DNA of 64,000 bases, taken from the NCBI GenBank assembly GCA_036023115.1, contig JAYKKT010000089.1, forward strand, positions 18,905,001-18,969,000, written 5' to 3'. This stretch comes from Brasenia schreberi. Taxonomy: Eukaryota > Streptophyta > Magnoliopsida > Nymphaeales > Cabombaceae. Shown here in pieces: positions 22,588 to 34,495 of this stretch (its first letter is position 1; each line of letters starts with the position of its first letter). The position numbers and the translations under genes are program-made. The notes beneath the pieces were generated by a model that saw only the letters and a program-made list of their open reading frames with translations, had not been told where the DNA came from and ran no database searches.

Positions 22588-24037
22588 ATGATCATGCTAC
22601 TTTTTGCTCACGGATGGAAAACACAACCAACCCTAAGTGATCATCATGGCCATCGGGCTTTGATTTTGACATGGTCTCCATATTTCATCGTGAGATTCAT
22701 GTTCTTATCTCAACACAATCAAGGTTTTCATATAAACCTGAAGTTTTGAAAATCTTTCTTTTCAAAGTTTATGTAGGGTTAAATTTTCGAGAAATTTTGA
22801 CATGGTCTCCCTTTTGAGAAAGCAGTTTTGGGAAATCCTCCCTTTGTGTATGAAGATGGTTTTATACCAGCCCTTTTGATTGAAATATGTTTCCTACACT
22901 TGATTTTGGTCAAGTAGGGTTTTGGAATTCATTTTGAAGATTCATGCCTTCATGGGGCATTTGATCAAGTATGGGAGTGTGTCTCAAAGAGGCACTTCAG
23001 CCACACGATACAGGGCTTGTCCCTTAATTGAGTCTTGTGTTTTGAAACTCATACTCTGTTGAAGGGGGCTGCCATTTTGCCTACCTGTTTAAGATAGGTT
23101 TTTCAAATGAGTGCTTTAATGAATCATTCCCCTTTCCATGGGAGATGATGTCTCAAATTTTTAGGGCCTACAGCAAGGCCAAGCACGATTTTTCTTTTGG
23201 CTTAGTGATTCCTTTCACACGCCAAAAGAGTTTTCAAAAATGTATGGCACATTTAGTATGAACAACATCTTCATTTGATCAAGTCAAGCAAACAATGCAG
23301 GATTTGCAAAGCATGGAAGGTTTTTATCAAAAGAATTTTGAAAAGGCTTTTGTGAAATGATAACCCTTTTTTTCGAGACTCTCATTTCCGTTTGAATTTT
23401 GCCTTGAAGGTGTTGGATTTGATTCGTATGGAGACCAGTCTACGAAGGCTCGATACTTAGGGGTCGACTTTCATTGCCCCTTTGGTTTTACAAAACCATG
23501 AATTCGAGTTCTAAGATGATGTCTAGAATCGATGCACATGTATGATTTCAGAGTGTGATGCATGATGCTTATGCACACACTATGGGTTAAGCTTATTTCT
23601 AAAAATCCCCAATCTTTCTACAAGTCAAGGATTTTGTGAATTTCAGGAAGCTTGGAGGTGTTCATTCCTCCCTACTTTGGTGATTCTTGAGCTTTTCATT
23701 TTGAAAAAGCTCTAGACAAAAGGGTGTTTAAGATCAGTTTTTTTTTGGATTTTTTTGGTTTTTGGGAGTTATATACAATTTTTGAAAAGCATTTTTACAA
23801 TTTTCGAAAATGGACTTTGTACATGGCCAAAGGCTTTAAAACAAATTTCTTTTTGGATTTTTCATTTTTCCAAATGTTTTTGAGATTTTGTTTTGGGTTT
23901 TCAATTTTTTTTTGTTTTTGGCAAATATCTGATTTTTTTGGCTTTTTGAAAAGGAGGGATCTTCCCATGAACCTACAAAGAAAACATTCATGAATCAGAC
24001 TCTAATCAATCTAAGACATGGGTTTCGGTTTTACAGG
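22588..24037 (-). other. Non-coding interior of element D
   Basis: Matches the 3' non-coding interior of B (17560-18430) and F (42720-44160) in reverse, with many small differences. It contains the degenerate lysine-rich ORF2-leader relic around 23720-23990. No intact ORF is supported. Confidence 0.6.
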
Positions 24038-25605
24038 TTCTACAGGGCACCCTTGACCCAGATGGTCTTAGGTGGCGGCTCTGAGGGTATGGGTGGGCTA
24101 TAGCCCAATCCATACTTTTGTCGATTGGTCTGAGGTAGGACAGGTTCGAGCCTACCTTGGTTTTGGGTTCCCAGGCCCTAGTAGGGCTTATATCCCATAT
24201 TCAGAATCATGTTCCAAGACTTCTTGTTTTTTGAAAAGCTTTTGTATAAATCATGGCCTTGGAACATGGAATCGTCCATGTAGGGGATATATACCCTTTT
24301 GGATTTTGGGATTTTGGATTCTGAGGCGATGGAAGACTTGGGCTTCCATACAACCCTAGTTTGAGAGGTTTGTTTCTCAAAGTAAACCGTGCTTGGTCCT
24401 TTGAGAAGTTTTGGATATTTCGGGGTGATTTTGTCTTCAAGGGAAACCGTACTTGGTCCCTCGAGAGACTTTGGATATTTTGGGGTGATAGAAGACTTAT
24501 GCTTCAATACAACCCCGAATTGGGAGATTTTGTCCTCAAGGAAAGCCATGCTTGGTTCCTTGAGGAACTTTGGATATTGCAGGGTGATGGAAGACTTGAG
24601 TTTTCACACAACCTGTATTTGGGAGAATTTTTCTTCGAGGGAAGACAAGCTCGCTCCCTCAAATTTTTTGACTTGCTCCCTAGGTTCAACTCGTGGTGCC
24701 CCTAGGGATGGATTTTTTTGTTTCAAAGCTCTAATCTTGGTTCTAGGGTACAAGACTAGGCTCGAAGAAGTGGGTTTTTCTATGGCAGGGTTATGAGCTC
24801 CTAAGATGTTGATGCATGCATTAGGGGTCTCCATGTCTACCATTTTTTGAGTTTGTTTTTGTTTTTGCTTTTGAAATTCTTTTGGCTGGTGCGAGATATT
24901 TGGCGCACCTTGAAAATTCTCTAACTTAGGCACATTTCGTGGGTTTGTGTGTGCATAGGGGTTATCCAATGCATCTGATGACCCTATATGAAGAAGAGAG
25001 TTTTGAGGAGGATAGGTTTCAGGCATACCTCTTTGTGGCTTGTCTACCTTTTCATGGTGAGAGCAGGTCGTTTTCTCGGGTAACTCTGTTTTGAGCCCCC
25101 GGGGTTTCACGAGGCGTTTCTTTTCGAAACCTACCTGTTTTTCACTCTCATCTCTTTGTGGGGTGTGGGTTTTATGTCCCACTGTGTGTGTGTGCCTAGA
25201 CTTAGGAATTTCACTTGAATTTTTTGAAATTTCAAAGTTTGATTTTTCAATTTTTTTGTCTTTTTGAAAGTTTTCAAGATTTTTTTGATTTTTTGAAACA
25301 AAAACAACTTTTTTCGAATTTTCTTTGGAATTTTTGAATTTTGGATTTGTGGGAGTGGAAGTCTCGCCCATTTCTAGGGTTTGGCCTTTTACCTTAATTC
25401 CTTCGTTGATTTTGAAATTGGTTTTCTTTTCACAATTTTTGTGTGCCCAAGAAGAGCTTCTACGGGATTTATTAGTTTTAAGCTCCTCGCTTAAAACATC
25501 CATTCTTTTGAAAATCACCCGTATATCAGCTAGCTCTTCTCATTCTTTGTCTGTTTTGAAAACCTCTTTTGATTTACTCGACGAGGATTTTGGTTTTCGC
25601 TTCAT
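24038..25605 (-). pseudogene. G-patch ORF of element D, disrupted
   Basis: ATG at 25605 in the same position as the element B start. One frame runs to about 24178 with stops: TGA in the coiled-coil region (near 25540), TGA at 24604-24606 where B has a tryptophan codon, and TAG near 24178 inside the G-patch (B: ACG). It has three copies of the roughly 30-residue KSSIT..KYPK..EGPS..SLE unit, more than B. The G-patch core NMGYKPY is still visible. Confidence 0.75.
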
Positions 25606-25704
25606 TTTCTGCAACTTTTCTAAGTATGCACGATTTTTGGAAAACACCTTTTTTTCGGAAATTTTGAGTGTAACTTGTTTGTTTCAAATCAATTTAAGTC
25701 TCGG

Positions 25705-25722
25705 GTCCCATCGAGCGTGCCA
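25705..25722 (-). other. Primer-binding site of element D, mutated
   Basis: The minus strand reads TGGCACGCTCGATGGGAC four bases inside the LTR end; two changes from the B site. Confidence 0.7.
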
Positions 25723-26945
25723 AATCTGTAGACATGGAAAATCCTCGACTCCGGGTTTCTTAGGCCTGGAGTGAATCTTTTCGCAATCTACGTTTGCTTT
25801 TAGAGCATGGCAGCTAGCTTACTCAAACTAGCGAAGTAAGTTTTGAAATATCTGACTTTTCAAAGGCAATTGTAGGCAAGCGGGATCTTTTCGTCGCAGA
25901 CCTTCTTGCACCGATGCGCAAGGGTCAGTCTGTATGCTTAGAGACTTCATTTTGAAACAAGTTAAACTCAAAATCGATTTCGAATAAAGAAGTGTTTTGA
26001 AAACTTTGGAAATCATGCACTTTTAGTGATTTTTGATTTGGGCGACCCTAAGTCTTTCAATTTTATCCACTTAGGCGTGTTTGCACGATTTGTTCGGGTT
26101 TTATTTGATGCAGGTATGCACTCTAGCTCGAGTATGGCGAGTATGCAATGCAACTCAAACAACTGAACCTTAAAACCCGAAATTGAAAGACAATGCTTAA
26201 GGGAAAACCCAAATTGAATGCAACTCACACGACTTGAATGTAAATTGCGGAAATTTAAATATATCTATATCTTAAGAGCGAAAAGGCTCAATTGTGTACG
26301 TGGGTGCTGTGTATAAATTGAAATGCAACACACGCAACTGAACCGTAAAACGCAGCAGAAGAGAGATATAGATATATATAAGAGCGAAAAGGCTTAATGT
26401 GAGTGAGTGCTTTGAGTGTAACTTGAATTTAAAACCCAGCTAAAAGGGAAATATGTATATATACGTAAGAGCGGAAAGGCTCAATGTGAGTGAGTGCTTT
26501 GAGTGTATAAAATGAAAGACAACTCATACGACTTGAACCTTAAAACCCAGCTGAATGTATATAAATAGAGCTATATCCTATGGGCTGTTGAGGCTCGTTT
26601 GTGTGAAAAAGTGTGCAGATAAGAGCGGAAAGGCTCAAGTGTACGTGTGTGTGTTTTGCATCAAGCACATATATTACATCCGGGGGGAGACAAGCTCCGT
26701 TATTACAACCCCATATGACGAATTGAATTGAATGGAAAGGGATTTGATATATATGGAAATCAACTTACACTTTCCAGCCTTTTGAGTTAGGATCGTACAA
26801 GGGGCGAATCCACCTTCTTCTTATGGAGTCCGGGGCATGCTGGAGCGAAGCCGGAGAGCTTGAGAGCTTGGAGAGACTTGGAGTTCCGAGAGCTGCAAGC
26901 TACAATGGGTTTGGGTCTACTTGGGGCCGGTTTGGGCAAGGTAAG

Positions 26946-27750
26946 ACTCGAGCCACCTTGGCTTGAGTTATAGGGTTTTTGTGTGGGATTCGGCCAACCT
27001 TTGGCCTTGGGTTTAGGTATGGTTTTTGACTTAGGATTAGGCCAGCATTTGGCCTTGGTTTTGGTCTTGTGAAACTCGAGCCAAGGTGGCTCGAGTAGGA
27101 GTGACTTGCTCTAGGGTTCGGCCAACCTTGGCCTTAGTTTTTGCTTATGTGACTCGAGCCAAAGGTGGCTCGAGTGAACTTGGTTTAGGGTAGAGTCAAT
27201 CCGGCCAGCCTTTGGCCTTGGGTTTGGTATAGGATAGACTTGGTATTAGGCATGACTCGAGCCAAGGTGGCTCAAGTGATAGGATTTGGTTTAGGTCTTG
27301 TGAAACTCGAGCCAAGGTGGCTCGAGTAAGAGTGACTTTAGGGTGTGGTTGGGGCTGGTCCTAGGTTAGGTGTTGGCTGTCCTAGGCTAGTCACGGCTAG
27401 GTTTAGATGTGGTTTAGTAAGGTTTAAGTGGCCTGTCTCAAAACAGGCCAGGTTTTGGCCAAAAAGCAAGGAAGCCCGACCACCTTTGGCCGGGCTGTTT
27501 TAGGTGAGTGGGGGAGAAAAAACTGAGTCGGTGGCTGGGTGGTTTTTAGGGTAGGTGGCCTGCCTCAAGGCAGGCCAAACCTTAGGTGGAAAACGTGGGA
27601 CACGGCCTATTTTGCAGGCCATGGGTCTTAGAAAAAAAATGGCTCGAGCCAAGGTGGCTCGAGCTATGTTGTTTCAGGGGGGAGTTCGGCCAAGGTTGGC
27701 CGAACTAAGTGGGTTCAAAGTGGGAGTTCGGCCAGGTGGTGGCCGAACTA
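26946..27750 (-). repeat. Array of short inverted repeats in the D leader
   Basis: Examples: ACTCGAGCC/GGCTCGAGT around AAGGT at 27074-27096 and 27305-27327, with a 6-base spacer at 27152-27175; GGCCTGCC/GGCAGGCC at 27558-27577; GCTCGAGCC/GGCTCGAGC at 27642-27664; AGTTCGGCCAA/TTGGCCGAACT around GG at 27683-27706. They lie downstream of the TATA box, so they would be in the RNA leader. No function is known to me. Confidence 0.8.
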
Positions 27751-28165
27751 GGTTAGGCCTTGGGGTAGCTCATCTAGGTGGTGGTTTTGGGTGGGAAATT
27801 TGGTGAAAACCGGCCAGCACTTGGCTGGTTTGGTGGTGATTTTAGGGGGCTGTTTTGGCTAGGATGGGTGGTCTAGAGTGGTTAGGAAAGAAGATGTTTA
27901 GTTTAGGTCTTAGGGGCTTACCTAGTTGCAACACCGTTCCAAGCCGCCGCTCTAGCCGCCAAGCTCCACCACGCCATGCTCCCAACCAGCTTGTAGGGGA
28001 CGTTCCTTGGTTGGTGCAGCCCTTAGCTCCATGAGCCAATCCAAACTCTCAAACCAAACTCACCTTGGCCAATAAGGCCTCTTCTCTCTCCTCCCCCCTT
28101 TATTTTCACGTGAAGGCCTCTCCCCTTTGAGCCTCATGTCCCATCAATTTTCAAGCCCAGCACCT

Positions 28166-28174
28166 CTATTTATA
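28166..28174 (-). promoter_or_regulatory. TATA box of element D LTR
   Basis: The minus strand reads TATAAATAG within CCTCTATAAATAGAGG, matching element B. Confidence 0.7.
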
Positions 28175-28529
28175 GAGGTTTTAATTGGATCTTGGGTCTT
28201 GGATTGGGTCTGGCTATCCGGATCTGATCCAAACACTATTTGGATCTGGATCTCGGATATTTTGGATCTGGATCCAATCCAAACACTATTTGGATCTGGA
28301 TCTAGATTTTTTTGGGTCCAGATCCAATCCAAACTTTTCTTCTACTCCTTGGTTTTCTGGTCCTTTCTGGTGCTTTTCATCGTCGGTTTCGAGCGAGCTT
28401 CGATTCATCGGAGGCCCAACTCTGGCCTGGGTCTTCCTCAAGTCTTTCTTCCAACTGGTATTTTGCTTTTCAGGACTTTTTCGACGTTCGTTTCAGTCCG
28501 CCGTTTTGGTTTTTGGCCGGTTCCTGTTG

Positions 28530-31500
28530 ATATCTGTAGACGCACGAAAATCCCCGCCTCTCGCCTTTTCAGGACTCAGAGCAGATCCTCTCGTGCGTCT
28601 AAGGCTTTATCTATGCAAACAGGGCGTGCCAGCTAGCTTACCTAAGCTAGCGAAGATATATTTAACACTGACTTCTAATCGTGGCGACTGTGAGCAAGTG
28701 AGCTCTTGTCGTCGCAGACTTTCTTGCACCGATGCGCAAGGGTCAGTCTGTACGCTTTGCAAAAATCGAGTTTTTGGGATAGAAAGTCTATGAAGCGGTT
28801 CGAGGTGTCTAATTCGGGTCTTTTAAATGCGATTGCATGTTTTAGATCACGTGGATTTGCACGTGCCTAAGTCTTTTCTTTTATCCCTTTTCGGGCCACC
28901 TAGTTTGTGTGTTATGAACACTCCACTACATAGGCGAATTCGAGCGGGGCTTGCTTTGATGCAATATGCGTCCTACCTCGTGGTATGACGTAGATGCAAT
29001 GCAAACTCACGCTACTCCAAAGGGAAAACCCGAATGTAAAGACAATACTGAAGGGAAATAACCGAAGGGAAATGACTTGTAAAGTAAGTGCCGAAGGGAG
29101 ATATGTATATAGAGTATGTATATGAGCCCTTACTCGGGTCTTGCAAATAAGAGCGAAGGCTCAATGTGGGTGCGTGCTTGAATTGAAAGACTTACACACA
29201 CGACATGAAATTAAACCCAAATATAAATTGCAGTATGTCCTTGACTAAGGTCTTGGGAGTAAGAGCGAAGGCTCAATGTGTGTGAGTGCTTGAATTGAAG
29301 TACTACGCACACGACATAAATGAAACCCAAATATAACTGCAATAAGGCCTTTACTAAGGTCTTGGGAATAAGAGCGAAGGCTCAATGTGTGTGGGAGTGC
29401 TTGAATTGAAAGACTTACACACACGACATGAAATGAAACCCAAATAGTATAGGTCGGCCCTTACTTGGGTCTTTCAAATAAGAGCGAAAGCTCAATGTGT
29501 GTGAGAGTGCTTGAATTGAAAGACTTACACACACGACATGAAATGAAACCCAAATAGTATAGGTCGACCCTTACTTGGGTCTTTCAAATAAGAGTGAAAG
29601 CTCAATGTGTGTGAGAGTGCTTGAATTGAAAGACTTACACACACGACATGAAATGAAACCCAAATAGTATAGGTCGGCCCTTACTTGGGTCTTTCAAATA
29701 AGAGCGAAAGCTCAATGTGTGTGAGAGTGCTTGAATTGAAAGACAACGCACCCAACTTAAGCAAAACCCTTCAAAATGAAAGTATATGTATATACTTATA
29801 TATTAAGGGCTGATTAGGCCCGTGTGTGTTCAAAATCGTACACAACTAGGAGAGTGCACGTGTGTGGGTGTGCCAAACCACGTTATTACAAGCGGGGGGA
29901 GACTATGCTCCGTTATTACAACCCCGAATCGAATTGAATCTCAAGCGAGTATACAACTAAAGACCGAGTTAGGCACTTACTAGTAGCTGGTCCATAGAGG
30001 CCTTGCTTGAGCGTGGGCTTGGCCTTCGCCTTGGGCTGCATACGGGAGCTCCGCGAGGGTGAACGACAAAGGGGTGCTGGCCGGCTGCAAATGGGGCGCG
30101 GGATAGGCGCCTTGATGGTGGCCGGCTGGAACCAAGGGTGTCGCCTTGGTGTGGGGGGATTAAAAGGGCTGGGCAAGGTGAGTATGTAGGGTCACTAGGA
30201 GGGTATATAATGTTAGGGAGTATGGACCTAAGGGGAGCTTAAGGGAAGGTCGAATGGAAGGGATAGTCGGTTGGAGTGGCCGACTAGGGGAATGTGGTGG
30301 TGGCGGGCTGCTAGGATGACTAAGGCTTGGCCGAGTGGAAGGGACAGTCGGTTGGTGGCTGATGTGTAGGTAAGGTGGTGGTATGGTGGGTGGCTAGGAG
30401 TGGAGAGGGAGTGGAGAAGGAGCTAGGTAGAGTGTGGGGTACTTACCGAGTGAAGAGAAGGTGGCGCTCGGCGGGAAGGAAGCTAGGCAGGTAGTGAGGC
30501 TCGGCCGGGAGGTGGTGGAGATGGCGGTGCAAGTGGTGGTGGGATGGGGAGATGGTGGTGGTGCAGGCAGAGCAGGTGGAGCAGCTGGAGAAGTGGAGGA
30601 AAGAGAGGGCCCGGCTGGGATGCGTGAGGGGTTCTAGCTAGGAAAACCCGCCCCAAGAGGGGGGGTTTATATAGGGAGTTGGGTAGGTCGGTTAGGGCTG
30701 GGTTTGGGGTAGTGGTTAGGTGGTTTAGGTAGGGTGGTATGAAGATTAGGTGGGCTGGAAAGGGTAGGCCCAGATATTTTAAATACTAGTGGTTTGGGTA
30801 GATTGTGGGCTAGGGGTGGTTTAGGGGTTTAGGGTTTGGTTAGGTGGTTGGGTTCTAGGGTGAGGTTTAGTGAGCTAGGTTAGGTGATTAGGCTAGGATT
30901 AGGCTAGGTTTAGGGAAATTAACCTAGGTTTAGGGAAGGATTAGGGAAGTGGGTTAGGTGATTAGGTTGGGATTAGGCCGGGATTAGGGAAGTGGGTTAG
31001 GTGATTAGGCTCAGATTAGGGGTGGATTAGGGTGGAAGGCTAGGATTAGGTGTTTTGGGTTAGGTTTAGGTGAAGGAGCTCCCTTTGCATGGCCCATAGA
31101 CCTTAACCACCTCATGTTGGTGCAGCCCTAGGTTAGGTTTTGGCTAATTACAAGCTTAAACCCACTCGATTAGGCTAACCCACATGATTAACCCCAAACT
31201 TGACACACAAGTCAAGCTTAATTACAACACTCTTGATCTTATCCATCCCCACTCTCTCTCATGCCCATGATCCCACGTGAATTTCAAGTGGGCCCCACCT
31301 CCATTTATGAGAAGGTGATGTGGGCCATGGATATGGATATTGGATTGGATCTCTGGATCCAAATCCAAATCCAAGTCCACACATGGGTTTGGACTGGGAT
31401 CTGGATATATATGGTCCAGATCCAATCCAAACTGAACTCTGACTCCTTCGAGCTGGGTTCGAAACGGATGATTTGTGCGGGGTCTGACAGCATCAGTACT

Positions 31501-31913
31501 CCGTCTGCGTTGGGTCTTCGCCAACATAATCGTCCGCCTCCGTTTCTGCCTTCTGGAGATGACTTCAAATGACATTTTGATAATAACAGGGTCTTGGACA
31601 TTCGAGATCCTGGGGGTATGGATTTGATACAAGAGTTGCTGTGCCGGGCTCGACATGTGCTCCGGTTCCGGGCTCTTCTTAGCTCTCCTGGTCCTGTCTT
31701 GATCGGGCCAAGCCGCTTCGGGGTTTCAAAACACGTTTAAAAAGGTTTTAAAAAGCCATATTGTATATTTTTGAAATACAAAGTTTAAAACATATATACA
31801 GGGTTGTCTGGAAGGCTCCTGGGTTTCCAGACTCAAAATTGCCCTTTGGGGCTGCTTTTACAAAACCAGATGAATTTGAGAAATTCGTGGGATTTTGGGG
31901 TGTTTACAATATC
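28530..31913 (-). mobile_element. Solo LTR of the A/C family with 5-bp target duplication
   Basis: LTR 28535-31908 (3374 bp), from TGTAGACGCACG to GGGGTGTTTACA, flanked by ATATC at 28530-28534 and 31909-31913. It is a complete element remnant formed by LTR-LTR recombination. Contains the GCTAGCTTA/TAAGCTAGC hairpin (28632-28651), U5 stem-loop (about 28714-28760), six mini-hairpin repeats (29151-29715), donor-like CTCG|GTAAGT (30446), TATATAA (30667-30673) and TTAGG-rich DNA (30690-31080). It lies inside the element D LTR and gives a clean definition of the family LTR ends. Confidence 0.92.
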
Positions 31914-31987
31914 GAACTCAGATTGCCGCACGGATTCCGTTCTTCATTCTGACGGGATGTGTCTCAGACTTTTGTCGACTTCCTCAG

Positions 31988-34495
31988 TGTAGACATAGAA
32001 AGTTTCCGCTCCTGGTTCTTAGGCCTAAAGCGAACCTTTTCATGTGTCTAAGTCCTATTTAAGCAAAAGGGCATCCCAGCTAGCTTACTTAAGCTAGCGA
32101 AGAGATATTTTTAAATCTGACTCCTAACGTGGCGACTGTGAGCAAGCAAGCTCTTTTCGTCGCAGACCTTCTTGCACCGATGCGCAAGGGTCAGTCTGTA
32201 CGCTTTAAAAATCGAGTTTTGAAATATGAGAACCTACGAAAACGTGTTTGAGGTGTTTGATTCGTGTTGTTTTTGTATGATTTTCAGATTTTATTTCACG
32301 TGGATTTGCACGTGCCTATGTCTTTCTTTTTATCCCTTTTTGGGCCAACTAGGTGTGTGTTATGAACACGTAGCCTAAGTGGGGTGATTTTGAATAGGAG
32401 TATGGGGTTTGCTTTGATGCAATATGCGTCCTAACTCGTGGTATGGCGAATATGCAATGCAAACTCACGCAACTCCAAAGGGAAAACCCGAAATTGAAAG
32501 ACAGTGCGGAAGGGAAATGACTTGAAATGTAAATTGCAAAAGGGTAATTGCGAAAGGGAAATATGGCTATATCTTAAGAGCGGAAAGGCTCAATAGTGCA
32601 AGTGTGTGCCGTGTATATATGTAAAGACTATGCACACTGCTGAACCTTAAAACCCAAATCTTAAAGACATAGCTGAAAGGGAAATACTTATAATATATAT
32701 GGGCCCGAAGGTCGCCAACATGTTGCGTGGGTGTTGTGTGTATATTGAAAGACAACTCACACGACTTAAATGAAACCCAAATATAAATTGCAATATGGCC
32801 TTAACTAAGGTCTTGGGAGTAAGAGCGAAAGCTCAATGTGTGTGAGTGTATAATTGAAATACAACACACACGACATGAAATTAAACCCAAATATAAATTG
32901 CAATATGGCCTTAACTATGGTCTTGGGAGTAAGAGCGAAAGCTCAATGTGTGTGAGTGCGAGAATTGAAAGACAACACACACAACATGAAATTAAACCCA
33001 AGGGAAATATAACACGGCCCTTACTTGGGTCTTGCAAATAAGAGCGAAAGCTCAATGTGTGTGAGTGTGAGAATTGAAAGACAACACACACAACTTAAGA
33101 AAAACCCCATGCAACTTAAATTATATAAATAAATTTATATCTTAAGGGTTGATTAGGCCCGTGTGTGTTCAAAATCGTACACGACTAAGAGCGAGATAGG
33201 CTCAAGTGCACGTGTGTGTGGGTGTGCCAAGCCACGTTATTACAAGCGGGGGGGAGACAATGCTCCATTATTACAACCCCGTAACAAATTTAATTTAGCT
33301 TAAGCAAGTCTATAAACAAGGACCGTGTTAGGCACTTACGTATAGCTGGTCTGGAGGTGACTTGCTTGAGCTTGGGCTTGGGCGTCGCCTTTGGCTGCAA
33401 GAGGGAGCTCCTTGGATGGGCACGGCAAAGGGAGGTGCTGGCCGAACGGCAAGGGTGCAGTTGTGGCGCCTTGGCGTTGAGGTAATTAGGGAGTGTCACT
33501 AAGGTGTGGGGCAGGTCCTAGGGAAGGTGGAGCTAAGGGGTGACTAGGGGGCTGGTTTAAAGGAGAGGATGGAAGGTTGTGGATGTGGCAAGGTGCAACT
33601 GGCTGTGGGTGGCCGACTAGTGGCAGGTTAGGTGGTGGCCGGTTGGGGTAGTTAGGGGTGATGAGGAACGGCAAAAGGGAGCTAGCTAGGGTATTAACTA
33701 AGGGCTGGTTTAAAGGAAATGAGGGGCAGGTCCTAGGGAAAAGGTAAGGTGGCTGGGGTAGTTAGGGGGGGTGTCACTAATGGGAAGGTAGGGCAGCGGG
33801 TGATGTGGTCGGGTATGGTTGAAGGGTGGCGGGTAGCTGGGTGGTGTGGTGGCTAAGAGTGGAGGGGGAGTGAAGAGAGGGTGGAGTTAGGATAGTGTAC
33901 TAACTGGATAGGACAGGGAAGGTGGCGGTTGTCCAAGGAAGGCAGCCGAGTGGAAGGTGGATGCAATCGGGTGGAAGGAGTGGAGCTGGCCGGGCAGTTG
34001 GTGGTGGAGTGGAATGGTGCAGGCCAGGAGATGATGGCGGCGTGGAGTGGTGCAGGCCAGGAGGTGGTGGTGGAGCAGGTGAGAGAAGAGAGCAAGGGGT
34101 GAAAGAGGGCTCGGCTGGGCCGGTGGCTGAAAAACTTGAAAAACCCGCCCACTAGGGGGGGGTTTATAGGTTTTTCAAGAGGTCGGTTGGGCTGGTCTTG
34201 AAGGGATGGTTTAGTGGTTAGGTGGTGGTGGTGGAGTGGTGATAAGGTGGGCTAGATATTTAGGGGGGACCAGATATTTAGGTTAGGTGGTTTTAGGGAT
34301 ATGGTGTGCTAGGGTTCAGGTGGGGTGGTTTAGTGGTTTAGGGCTTAGCTAGGTGAGTTGGTTTTAGGGTGAGGTTTAGTGAGGTGGGTTAGGTGTTTAG
34401 GCTAGGATTAGGTTAGGATTAAGGAAATTAGGCTAGGTTTAGGGAAGGATTAGGGAGGTGGGTTAGGTGATTAGGTTGGGATTAGGCCGGGATTA
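31988..34495 (-). repeat. LTR E, truncated
   Basis: Starts TGTAGACATAG at 31988. Has the GCTAGCTTA/TAAGCTAGC hairpin (32079-32098), U5 stem-loop (about 32155-32205), mini-hairpin repeats of both GAGCGGAAAGGCTC and GAGCGAAAGCTC types (32577-33200), a GTAAGTGCC donor-like site (near 33340), and a TTTATA site (34163-34168). It stops inside the TTAGG-rich part, at a short ATTA microhomology with the copia fragment. It is most like LTR S2. Confidence 0.75.

Larger units (their letters stand above)
25727..28529 (-). repeat. Element D 5' LTR, main part
   Basis: Opens with TGTAGACATGG (reverse of the LTR end). Contains the U5 hairpin (25813-25832), conserved U5 stem-loop (about 25895-25940), GAGCGGAAAGGCTC mini-hairpins (26270-26640), a dense set of short inverted repeats (26946-27750), donor-like CTAG|GTAAG (27921), TATA box (28166-28174) and ATCCAAA clusters (28180-28335). 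It resumes after the solo LTR at 31914-31987. Confidence 0.8.
22588..31987 (-). mobile_element. Element D: B-type non-autonomous element, minus strand, truncated and nested
   Basis: Interior 22588-25726 read right to left from a PBS at 25722, with its 5' LTR at 25727-28529 plus 31914-31987 split by a solo LTR. The interior matches B from the PBS to about B position 18430 and is cut by the B 3' LTR. Its own 3' part is not in the window. The LTR lacks its U3 start because LTR E begins at 31988. Confidence 0.8.

Noticed and set aside
24361..24796. Plus-strand ORFs with LERLWIFWGD-type repeats (also 44342-44727)
   Set aside because: Antisense of the roughly 30-residue repeats in the G-patch ORF of D and F.
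25327..25774. 149-residue plus-strand ORF overlapping the element D PBS
   Set aside because: Antisense to the D gag-like start and crosses the LTR boundary. No homologue in the matching part of B.
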